From Acidimicrobiia bacterium (lineage in GTDB: Bacteria > Actinomycetota > Acidimicrobiia > Acidimicrobiales > AC-14), in contig JAFAUA010000383.1 in assembly GCA_019243595.1 (NCBI GenBank), positions 1 to 7,273 of the forward strand: a stretch of DNA of 7,273 bases. The letters are read 5' to 3'. This document shows positions 1-5,523 of the stretch, piece by piece. The notes beneath the pieces are model-generated. The model made no database searches, was not told where the DNA came from, and worked only from the letters and a program-made list of their open reading frames with translations. The translations under genes and the position numbers were made by a program. Each line of letters starts with the position of its first letter. Within the stretch, counting starts at the first letter, position 1.

Positions 1-1
1 G

Positions 2-1042
2 ACGACCGAGTCCGGCAACGTGGCGCCGCTCGGCACCGTCGCACCGATCGACACCACGCCGACAACGGCACCGGTGGCCGCGCACACACCGACGACGCGG
101 TCCACGCCGCCGACCACGGCGCGGAGGCCGACGACTACCACGGCGCCGGGCCCGAAGGGACCGCACGTCACCGAGTTCCCGCTGCCGTCCGACGCGAGCC
201 CGCCAGGAGACATCGCGGCCGGACCGGACGGAAACCTTTGGCTCAGCGAGTTCTTCTTCGGCAAGGTGGCGCGCATCACGCCGAACGGTGCCGTGACGCA
301 GTTCTCCCAGCCAAACATCGGGGCCTCCAACGGCATGGTCGCCGGGCCGGACGGCAACATGTGGTTCAACGAGTTCGACCAGGCCACGGACAACGGAAAG
401 ATCGCACGCATGACCTCGTCGGGAGCGGTCACGACGTTCGACGTACCGACACCGAAGCCGTCCCTCCAGAACATCGGGCGCGGTCCGGACGGAAACCTGT
501 GGTTCACCGAGGGTGCCGGGAAGGTCGGCCGCATCACCCCGGCGGGCGTCATCACCGAATACACGGTGCCCGGCTCGGCCCAGCCCAACCGGGTGGCGGC
601 CGGACCGGACGGGAACATCTGGTTCACCGAGACCGAGGGGGCCAAGATCGACCGCATCACGCCATCGGGCACGCTGCTCCCGCCGATTGCCGTGCCGGGC
701 AGCATCCCCTTCGGCATCACCAAGGGCCCCGACGGCAACATGTGGTTCACCGATGAGGGCAACGGCGGCAAGGTCGGCCGCATCACGCCTTCGGGCGCCG
801 TGACCGAGTTCCCCGTGCATTCGAGTTCGCCCGGCGTCATCACGACGGGTCCCGACGGCAACCTCTGGTTCACGAACGGCGGCAATGTCGAGGGGGTCGC
901 CCGCATCACGCCGACAGGCGTGGTCACGGACATTCCCGTTCCGAGCTCAGGCCAGATCTACGGCATCACCACCGGGCCGGACGGCAACGTGTGGTTCACC
1001 AACTTGGGCCGGAACCTTGTCGGGAGGGTCGACCTCCACTGA
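2..1042 (+). CDS. Vgb/SMP-30-like seven-bladed beta-propeller protein, 5' end missing
   Basis: The frame is open to the left edge. A GTG at 20 would give 340 residues, but it sits inside a Thr/Pro-rich stretch that already begins at base 2, so the true start is probably upstream; a signal peptide, membrane anchor or other domain may be missing. Residues 1 to about 48 (from the GTG) are a Thr/Pro linker. Seven blades follow, each with GPDGN-[LMIV]-W-[FL] and, in the first six, a later R[IM]T-x-[SAPNT]-G motif. GPDG motifs recur every 40 to 46 residues. The N-terminal strand HVTEFPLP resembles the outer strand of the other blades and probably closes the ring against the last blade. The family includes virginiamycin B lyase (Vgb) and uncharacterised secreted propellers. 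In the last blade the positions I align with the Vgb catalytic His and Glu are Tyr and Asn, so lyase activity is doubtful. The linker suggests surface or secreted location. Fold is confident; function is unknown. Confidence 0.8.
   Translation, partial: TTESGNVAPLGTVAPIDTTPTTAPVAAHTPTTRSTPPTTARRPTTTTAPGPKGPHVTEFPLPSDASPPGDIAAGPDGNLWLSEFFFGKVARITPNGAVTQFSQPNIGASNGMVAGPDGNMWFNEFDQATDNGKIARMTSSGAVTTFDVPTPKPSLQNIGRGPDGNLWFTEGAGKVGRITPAGVITEYTVPGSAQPNRVAAGPDGNIWFTETEGAKIDRITPSGTLLPPIAVPGSIPFGITKGPDGNMWFTDEGNGGKVGRITPSGAVTEFPVHSSSPGVITTGPDGNLWFTNGGNVEGVARITPTGVVTDIPVPSSGQIYGITTGPDGNVWFTNLGRNLVGRVDLH
221..1039 (+). repeat. Seven in-frame blade repeats (about 120-138 bp each)
   Basis: The GPDG codons start at 221, 344, 482, 602, 725, 848 and 974, giving periods of 123, 138, 120, 123, 123 and 126 bp, all multiples of three. 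The best-conserved nucleotide core is GGNCC(G/C)GACGG. The second repeat is longer because of an insertion of about five residues in the loop after WFNEF. The last repeat is short and ends at the stop codon. These are protein-level blade repeats, not a mobile or satellite repeat. Confidence 0.85.
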
Positions 1043-1049
1043 CCCTTCG

Positions 1050-2711
1050 TTATGGCGTGGTGGTGAACCCCCACACGCCGCCGAACCCAGCGAGCGCGCC
1101 GAACGCTGATCCCGAGGGATCGGTGAGAAGTGCGGTCGGGTCACTGGTCACCGACGCGCCGCCTTCGGTCGTTCCCGCGCCCATATACAGCGAGTTGCCG
1201 GAGATGGCGACGGGTGACGACGGCGGCGCGTCGAGCGGTTGGACCCGGAGGATGGCGCCGGTGTCGGCATCAAAAGCCATCAGGGAGTCGGTAAAAGTGT
1301 CGGGCACAAAGACGACGCCGTTGTTGTAGACGGCCGCACCGTAGGCGGGCCCCGCGGGTGCGTCCCACACCACCTTGTGTGTCACGGCGTCGATTGCGTG
1401 CACGCCAAAAGCCTGGTTCGGGTTCTGCAGGTCGTTTTGGATGCTGCTCTGCGGGTCGATGTCGCTGACCGGGATGGCGGTAGCCGCGAACACCGCTGGA
1501 TCGTTGTTGTGCAGCGCGCCCAGCTTGCCGACCGCCGTGCTGCCGATCATCCCGCCGATATCGGATGCGGTTGCGACCTGGGTCTGCCACGCCGGCGTCC
1601 CGTCGCTGTTGTAGGCGTGGTAGATGCCGTCCTTGCCACCCTCACCGACCGCGGCGCCCGCGGCAGCGGGCAGTGCGTTGGCGGTGGCGCCGAAGTCCAG
1701 GTCGAGCCCACTGCAGTTGCCCGAGGCATCACACGTGTAGGGGGTATGGGGCGTGGCCTGCCACGCCAGGGAGCCGTCGCTCACATGAACCGCGAAGGTC
1801 GACTCGACGTGCTTCGTTGCTGTCGACGTGACCTCGTTGGGCTGGTCACAGTTCCCGGTGCCGAACACAGCAAGACCACCGACAACGGTGGGCGACGACC
1901 ACACATCGCCGCAGCCGTGCTCGCTCCCGGGCGCAGGCTGAGCCGGAGGAAGGGCGTGGCCGGTGGTGGCAACACTGTTGGTGATGCCCGTCTCGGGGTC
2001 GAACTGCCACTTGGGCGTGAGCGAGCCGTCGGGCGCCAAGGTCACGTCGTACAGACCGGTCGGGCCGGACGGGTCGTGCTCGTTCACGTCGGTGCCCACG
2101 AGGATGTCCTGCGCGCCGTTGCCGTTGGGCACCAACACGGGTGACGACTCGATCTCGGTCGTGTAGCCGCTGAGCCCCTGGCACGTCGTGTCCACGCGAT
2201 CGAGGCACTGCAAGCTCACGAGCGCACCGTTGTGGTCGGCATCGAGGACGAACAGCGTCGCCCCGCCGCCGAAGACGACGAAATGGCGGCCGTGGATGGT
2301 GGTGAAGGCCGCCGAGTCGCTGATTGCCGAGTAGTCGGCGTGATCGTTGTCGTACTTGTGGATGTCGAAGGACCAGCGCTCGGTGCCGTCCGCCGCGTTG
2401 AGGGCGTGGAACTTGCCGGTGAAGTCCCCGACGTAGAGGGTCCCGCCGGCCACGACCGGCTGCGCTGTCACGGGCGCCGACGTGTTGAAGAACCACTTCG
2501 GACGCAGGGTTGCCGCTCCGGCGGTGCCGATGCAGGCATCGGGCGAGGAGAACGAGCGGCCCGGATCGTGGCCGAACATCGGCCAGTCGGTGGCGGAGGT
2601 GCAGCCAGATAGCGGCAGGGATGTGCCGGCTTGTGCTGCGGCGCCTCCCAGCGCGAGTCCCACCAGCGCGAGGACGGCAGCGAACACGAAAACGCGACGG
2701 AACGACTTCAC
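1050..2711 (-). CDS. Secreted PQQ-type (quinoprotein-like) beta-propeller protein
   Basis: 553 residues, GTG start. Residues 1-28 form a signal peptide: basic MKSFRR, a hydrophobic core, then an Ala-rich end near AAAQAG. PQQ-type blade motifs follow, including LYVGDFTGKFHALNAADG (about 92-109) with RWSFD after it, FAVHVSDGSLAWQ (306-318), IYHAYNSDGTPAWQ (363-376), GVHAIDAVTHKVVW (436-449) and LMAFDADTGAI (477-487). The layout resembles secreted PQQ-binding-like propellers related to polyvinyl-alcohol dehydrogenase and BamB. No CxxCH haem motif and no adjacent Cys-Cys pair is present, so a cytochrome-linked alcohol dehydrogenase role is not supported. Eight cysteines (37, 60, 169, 177, 267, 288, 327, 333) could make disulfides outside the cell. 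The start is supported by GAGGGG five bases upstream. The gene converges on the neighbouring propeller gene with a 7-base gap. Substrate and cofactor cannot be told from sequence; it may be purely structural. Confidence 0.8.
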   Translation of the reverse strand: MKSFRRVFVFAAVLALVGLALGGAAAQAGTSLPLSGCTSATDWPMFGHDPGRSFSSPDACIGTAGAATLRPKWFFNTSAPVTAQPVVAGGTLYVGDFTGKFHALNAADGTERWSFDIHKYDNDHADYSAISDSAAFTTIHGRHFVVFGGGATLFVLDADHNGALVSLQCLDRVDTTCQGLSGYTTEIESSPVLVPNGNGAQDILVGTDVNEHDPSGPTGLYDVTLAPDGSLTPKWQFDPETGITNSVATTGHALPPAQPAPGSEHGCGDVWSSPTVVGGLAVFGTGNCDQPNEVTSTATKHVESTFAVHVSDGSLAWQATPHTPYTCDASGNCSGLDLDFGATANALPAAAGAAVGEGGKDGIYHAYNSDGTPAWQTQVATASDIGGMIGSTAVGKLGALHNNDPAVFAATAIPVSDIDPQSSIQNDLQNPNQAFGVHAIDAVTHKVVWDAPAGPAYGAAVYNNGVVFVPDTFTDSLMAFDADTGAILRVQPLDAPPSSPVAISGNSLYMGAGTTEGGASVTSDPTALLTDPSGSAFGALAGFGGVWGFTTTP

Positions 2712-2716
2712 CTGAA

Positions 2717-2722
2717 CCCCTC
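2717..2722 (-). promoter_or_regulatory. Shine-Dalgarno of the PQQ-type propeller gene
   Basis: On the minus strand GAGGGG lies five bases before the GTG at 2709-2711. This is a well-placed ribosome binding site and fixes a non-ATG start that also opens directly into a signal peptide. Confidence 0.75.
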
Positions 2723-2724
2723 AG

Positions 2725-2769
2725 TGTCTGACGCAGATGTCAGAAAAGGGTTCGACCGGAAATGTCTGA
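2725..2769. promoter_or_regulatory. Cluster of three TGTCWGA heptamers, possible operator
   Basis: Read on the plus strand, TGTCTGA occurs at 2725-2731, TGTCAGA at 2738-2744 and TGTCTGA at 2763-2769. The first two also form an inverted repeat, TCTGAC (2727-2732) and GTCAGA (2739-2744), separated by six bases. The cluster fills most of the 67 bases between the tRNA-Tyr 3' end and the PQQ-type propeller gene, where that gene's promoter should lie. No convincing -10 is visible. A regulator-binding role is inference; the inverted repeat could also fold as a weak hairpin in the leader. Confidence 0.35.
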
Positions 2770-2778
2770 ATTCCTGCG

Positions 2779-2860
2779 TGGGCCGGGGTGGATTCGAACC
2801 ACCGTAGGCTGTGCCGGCAGATTTACAGTCTGCTCCCTTTGGCCGCTCGGGCACCGACCC
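2779..2860 (-). tRNA. tRNA-Tyr (anticodon GUA)
   Basis: 82 bases, class II. On the minus strand the acceptor arm GGGTCGG pairs with CCGGCCC (one G-U), followed by discriminator A at 2779. The anticodon stem is GCAGA/TCTGC around loop CTGTAAA, with anticodon GTA at 2824-2826. The variable region has a short GGC/GCC stem, as expected for bacterial tRNA-Tyr. The T arm is GGTGG-TTCGAAT-CCACC. CCA is not encoded (the next bases are CGC), so it must be added after transcription. The gene lies between the PQQ-type propeller gene and yajQ. No T-rich terminator follows it, so the transcript may run on towards the propeller gene. Confidence 0.97.
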
Positions 2861-2869
2861 GTCGGCGCC

Positions 2870-2875
2870 AAACTA
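2870..2875 (-). promoter_or_regulatory. Candidate -10 of tRNA-Tyr (TAGTTT)
   Basis: Minus-strand TAGTTT fits TAnnnT and would start transcription about two or three bases before the tRNA 5' end at 2860, allowing for a six- or seven-base gap. No clear TTGACA-like -35 is visible 17-18 bases upstream. It overlaps the yajQ -10 candidate on the other strand. Confidence 0.4.
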
Positions 2876-2879
2876 GCGT
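2874..2879 (+). promoter_or_regulatory. Candidate -10 of yajQ (TAGCGT), leaderless start
   Basis: TAGCGT fits TAnnnT and ends six bases before the A of the yajQ ATG at 2886. That is the spacing expected when transcription starts on the start codon itself. There is no Shine-Dalgarno in the six bases between. The same hexamer precedes htpX. A -35 would fall inside the tRNA gene and none is clear. Confidence 0.5.
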
Positions 2880-2885
2880 TTGGGT

Positions 2886-3374
2886 ATGCCGACTTTTGAT
2901 GTCGTCTCCGAGGTCGATCTGCAGGAACTTCGCAACGCCGTCGACCAGGCGCACCGCGAGGTGGCCAACCGCTTCGACTTCAAGAACACGGGCACCGAGC
3001 TCGAGCTGGCCGAGAACGAGATCCGTCTCCACTCCTCCACCGAGGACCGGCTGAAGGCGCTCGTGCAGGTGCTCGAGGAGAAGCTCGTGAAGCGCGAAGT
3101 GCCGCTGAAGGCGATCTCCTACGGCAACATCGAGGACGCCGCCAAGGGCACCGTTCGTCAGACCGCCACCCTCAACGTGGGCATCGACGACCCCAAGTCA
3201 CGGGAGATCAACAAGTTCATCAAGGGCCTCGGTCTCAAGGGTGTGTCCTCCCAGACCCAGGGCGATCAGCTGCGAGTCCAGAGCAAGAAGCGCGACGACC
3301 TCCAGCAGGTGATCGCGGCGCTCAAGGGGGAGGACTTCGGCATCCCCCTGCAGTTCAAGAACTTCCGCGACTAG
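2886..3374 (+). CDS. yajQ: YajQ family nucleotide-binding protein
   Basis: 162 residues, the usual family length (E. coli YajQ is about 163). The N-terminus MPTFDVVSEVDLQELRNAVD and the C-terminal QFKNFRD match the family closely. I chose the ATG at 2886 rather than the TTG six bases upstream because family members begin MP[ST]FD. Other conserved parts are REVANRFDFKNT (24-35), KLVKR (66-70), the KSREINKFIKGLGLK helix (104-118) with SSQTQGDQLRV after it, and KKRDDLQ (134-140). YajQ (UPF0234) proteins are small soluble cytosolic proteins with two ferredoxin-like domains that bind nucleotides or tRNA. In Xanthomonas a YajQ protein is a cyclic-di-GMP effector, but whether that holds here is unknown. 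The gene is divergent from tRNA-Tyr and converges with the M23 peptidase gene with a three-base gap. Family assignment is very secure; cellular role is not. Confidence 0.97.
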   Translation: MPTFDVVSEVDLQELRNAVDQAHREVANRFDFKNTGTELELAENEIRLHSSTEDRLKALVQVLEEKLVKREVPLKAISYGNIEDAAKGTVRQTATLNVGIDDPKSREINKFIKGLGLKGVSSQTQGDQLRVQSKKRDDLQQVIAALKGEDFGIPLQFKNFRD

Positions 3375-3377
3375 CGA

Positions 3378-4562
3378 TCAGAAGCCCGGAGACGGCGCCG
3401 GGAACAGCGCCGACAGCGCCTTCGGCATCAGCGGCTGCATGATCGCCACGACCTCGGTGCGCGCCTGCTGCCAGTCGGCCGTGCGTTGCTCTTCGGCCGC
3501 CAGCAGCTGATCCCAGTCCATCTCGCCTGCGGCCTGCACGACCTCGGCCTGCGCGAGGCGAAGCGTGCCCCCCGCCGGGTTCACCGACGACGCCCACAGG
3601 AGCGACCCGGCGGGCGGCCGCCCGGCCGACGAGAACATGCCCTGGTCGCCGACGTCGAAGCGGCGAATGAACCCGGCGGCTTCGACCGCCTTGGGGGCGT
3701 TGGCCTGGTAGGCGGCGACGAGATTGGAGATGTTGGCGAGGGCGTCGTTGACCCAGCCGTCGAGCGTGGACTTGGGGTCGACGGCCGCGCCGCCCTTGGG
3801 ATGCACCTCGAAGTGGCAGTGCGTCGCCCCGCCCTGGGCATCGCCGGTGTCGCCGACGGTGCCGAGGATCGTCCCCTGCTTCACCGTCTGCCCGCTGGTG
3901 ATGCCCGGCGCGTAGTCAGCGGCGTGGGCGCAGAAGAAGAACGTGCCGTCGGGCATGTGCAGGTAGATGTCCTTGCCGCCGACGGGCTCGTCGCTGAAGC
4001 TGACCACGCCGTCGTAGGCGGCGCGGATCGGTGTACCGCCCGCGGCGAAGATGTCGTTGCCCTGGTGCAGGTGGAACGAGGGCGTGAAGCGGGGCATCAG
4101 CCAGTCGTCGGACCAGTTCGCCATGCCCGCCACCGGGAAGTGTCCGAAGCCGATGTTGATCGCTTCCTGGGGGGTGAGCCCGAACTCCTCGAGGGCGCCG
4201 AGCGCCTGGATCAGTGCCGCGGTGCTGTTCGGCGGCGTGCGGTGGACGGCGTTGATCTGGGCCTGGGCGTCGGGTGGAACGGTCTGGGACGTCGGGTTGA
4301 CGGTGGTGGTCGTCGTCGGCGCTGCCGTGGTCGGCGCGCTCTTCGGCGGCTGCGTGGTGGTCGGCTGCGCCTTGGCGACCGTCGTCGTCGGGTGGGGCAA
4401 CGTGGGCGGGGTGGTCGTGGTCGGCGCCGCGGTCGTGGGCGGCGGCGTCGTGGTCGTCGGCGGGGGGCCGACGAGCTGCGCCTGGGCCTGCCAGATGGCG
4501 GCCGCGCCCAAGGCCATGGTGCACAGCACCACAATGAACGCCGCCCGCCACCGCGATTTCAC
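3378..4562 (-). CDS. Secreted M23 (LytM-type) zinc metallopeptidase
   Basis: 394 residues, GTG start. Residues 1 to about 28 are a signal peptide ending near AQAQ. Residues 35-90 are a Thr/Pro linker and 91-140 a mainly helical link. The M23 domain spans about 160-265 with all the expected active-site residues: HxxxD at H166/D170 and HxH at H248/H250, with H213 as the probable second catalytic His. M23 enzymes cut peptide cross-links in peptidoglycan, so a wall hydrolase acting outside the membrane is likely. Residues 266-394 have no motif I recognise. The mature protein has only two cysteines, C211 and C249, each close to an active-site His. No in-frame ATG/GTG/TTG exists between the htpX stop and this GTG. 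GGGGAG lies 12 bases upstream, rather far for a ribosome site. It lies 57 bases downstream of htpX and may share its transcript. Confidence 0.9.
   Translation of the reverse strand: MKSRWRAAFIVVLCTMALGAAAIWQAQAQLVGPPPTTTTPPPTTAAPTTTTPPTLPHPTTTVAKAQPTTTQPPKSAPTTAAPTTTTTVNPTSQTVPPDAQAQINAVHRTPPNSTAALIQALGALEEFGLTPQEAINIGFGHFPVAGMANWSDDWLMPRFTPSFHLHQGNDIFAAGGTPIRAAYDGVVSFSDEPVGGKDIYLHMPDGTFFFCAHAADYAPGITSGQTVKQGTILGTVGDTGDAQGGATHCHFEVHPKGGAAVDPKSTLDGWVNDALANISNLVAAYQANAPKAVEAAGFIRRFDVGDQGMFSSAGRPPAGSLLWASSVNPAGGTLRLAQAEVVQAAGEMDWDQLLAAEEQRTADWQQARTEVVAIMQPLMPKALSALFPAPSPGF
4272..4460 (-). repeat. Low-complexity Thr/Pro-coding tract
   Basis: This stretch encodes residues 35-97 of the M23 peptidase and is made largely of ACC/ACG (Thr) and CCG/CCC (Pro) codons, seen on the plus strand as repeated GTCGTC and GTGGTCG words. 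It probably forms a flexible spacer through the wall between signal peptide and catalytic domain. Such tracts vary in length by slippage and are prone to assembly error. Confidence 0.8.
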
Positions 4563-4619
4563 CCTCTTGCCGTTCTCCCCGCCTGGGTCGTGTTCCTGCC
4601 GCTTGCCGAAATCTGGGAG

Positions 4620-5468
4620 CTAGTTCGCCCACTCCCGCTGGCGGAGCCGGGCGATGCGCTCGGCCGTCGGCGGGTGGGTCGTGAAAAGGTTGGCGAACTG
4701 GACCTTGCGCCCGGTGAGCGGGTTGACGATGTACTTCTGGGCCTGCACCGGGTCGACGTTCATGGGGATGGCCTTCACGCTCGCCTCGATCTTCTCCAGC
4801 GCACGGGCCAGCGGCTCGCCGTCGTGGAGCAGGCGGGCGCCGCTGCGATCGGCCTCGAACTCACGACTGCGGCTCAGTGCCATCTGGAGCAGGCCGGCCG
4901 CAAGGGGGGCGAGCAGTGAGATGGCGAGCAGGGCGAAGATGTTGCCGCCGCCCTCACGGTCGTCGCCGAACATCGAGCCCCAGAGGGCGATGCGGGCGAT
5001 GAACGTGATGCCCATGGCGATCGCCGCCGCGACCGAACCGATGAGGATGTCTCGGTTCTTCACGTGGCTGATCTCGTGGGCCAGCACGCCCTTCAGCTCG
5101 TCCCACGTGAGGACGTTGAGGATGCCCTGGGTCACCGCCACCGCCGCGTGGTTCGGGTTGCGCCCGGTGGCGAAGGCGTTGGGCTGGGCGTCGGGGCTCA
5201 CGTAGAGCTGGGGCATCGGGATGTTGTCGGCCTGGGTCAGCTCCCGGACGATCCGGTAGTAGTCCGGCATCTCCTGCTCGGAGACGGGAACGGCCCGGGC
5301 GCTCTTGATCGCCAGCTTGTCGGAGAACCAGTAGGAGCCGCCGACAAAGACGATGCCGATGATGAGGCCGATGACGGCGCCGCCCTTCCCGAAGATGGCG
5401 CCGATCCCGATGAGGAGGGCGCCCAGGAAGGCCAACAGGATGTAGGTCTTGAAGACGTTCTTGTCCAC
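4620..5468 (-). CDS. htpX: HtpX family membrane zinc protease (M48)
   Basis: 282 residues (E. coli HtpX is about 293), GTG start. Two N-terminal membrane segments (about 7-25 and 30-48) are followed by a cytosolic part with the zinc motif HEISH at 131-135. Two more hydrophobic segments lie at about 141-165 and 177-197. The third zinc ligand is probably E203 in [11 protein letters not shown] (200-211), and the C-terminus has the family-typical [12 protein letters not shown] (264-275). HtpX degrades misfolded membrane proteins at the cytosolic face of the inner membrane, and in E. coli it is induced by envelope stress and complements FtsH. The start is supported by the promoter-like elements just upstream, which leave a leader of about three bases and no Shine-Dalgarno. 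It is 55 bases downstream of the HAD gene and 57 upstream of the M23 gene. Assignment is very secure. Confidence 0.97.
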   Translation of the reverse strand: MDKNVFKTYILLAFLGALLIGIGAIFGKGGAVIGLIIGIVFVGGSYWFSDKLAIKSARAVPVSEQEMPDYYRIVRELTQADNIPMPQLYVSPDAQPNAFATGRNPNHAAVAVTQGILNVLTWDELKGVLAHEISHVKNRDILIGSVAAAIAMGITFIARIALWGSMFGDDREGGGNIFALLAISLLAPLAAGLLQMALSRSREFEADRSGARLLHDGEPLARALEKIEASVKAIPMNVDPVQAQKYIVNPLTGRKVQFANLFTTHPPTAERIARLRQREWAN

Positions 5469-5478
5469 GTTGGCTACA

Positions 5479-5508
5479 ACGCTACGCGGCGTGGCGACGT
5501 TCCGTCAG
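5479..5508 (-). promoter_or_regulatory. Candidate htpX promoter (CTGACG, 18 bases, TAGCGT)
   Basis: On the minus strand a -35-like CTGACG (5503-5508) is followed by 18 bases and then TAGCGT (5479-5484). Transcription would begin near A5471, three bases before the GTG at 5466-5468. The hexamer TAGCGT is identical to the candidate -10 of yajQ. It lies in the 55-base gap after the HAD gene, so htpX and the M23 gene may be expressed apart from acs. This is pattern recognition only. Confidence 0.45.
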
Positions 5509-5523
5509 ATCAAATCGCCACTC

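Noticed and set aside
2..1042. Virginiamycin B resistance gene (vgb)
   Set aside because: Only the propeller repeat is shared; the aligned catalytic His and Glu are absent, and a Thr/Pro linker is not part of Vgb.
1108..1121. GATCCC-GA-GGGATC inverted repeat as a terminator
   Set aside because: It lies inside the 3' coding part of the PQQ-type gene, has a two-base loop and no T tract on either strand.
1239..2144. Plus-strand open frame of 301 codons inside the PQQ-type gene
   Set aside because: It is antisense to a protein with a signal peptide and clear repeat motifs; its translation is Arg/Val/Gly-rich with no recognisable domain, as expected from a high-GC shadow frame.
2788..3054. Plus-strand open frame beginning MDSNHRR across the tRNA
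   Set aside because: MDSNHRR is the familiar false translation of the reverse strand of a tRNA T arm; the frame then runs through yajQ in the wrong phase.
4272..4460. Tandem repeat or CRISPR-like array
   Set aside because: The periodic GTCGTC/GTGGTCG words are Thr/Pro codons in frame, without regular repeat-spacer units.
4560..4622. Possible htpX-M23 read-through fusion
   Set aside because: The two genes are in the same frame with one TAG and 19 open codons between them. However, HtpX ends at its normal C-terminus and the M23 protein starts with its own signal peptide, so same-frame placement is probably chance (one in three).
3486..4919. Plus-strand open frame of 477 codons
   Set aside because: It spans the antisense of both the M23 peptidase and htpX, each of which has intact catalytic motifs; the long open frame comes from GC-biased third positions and the Thr/Pro tract.
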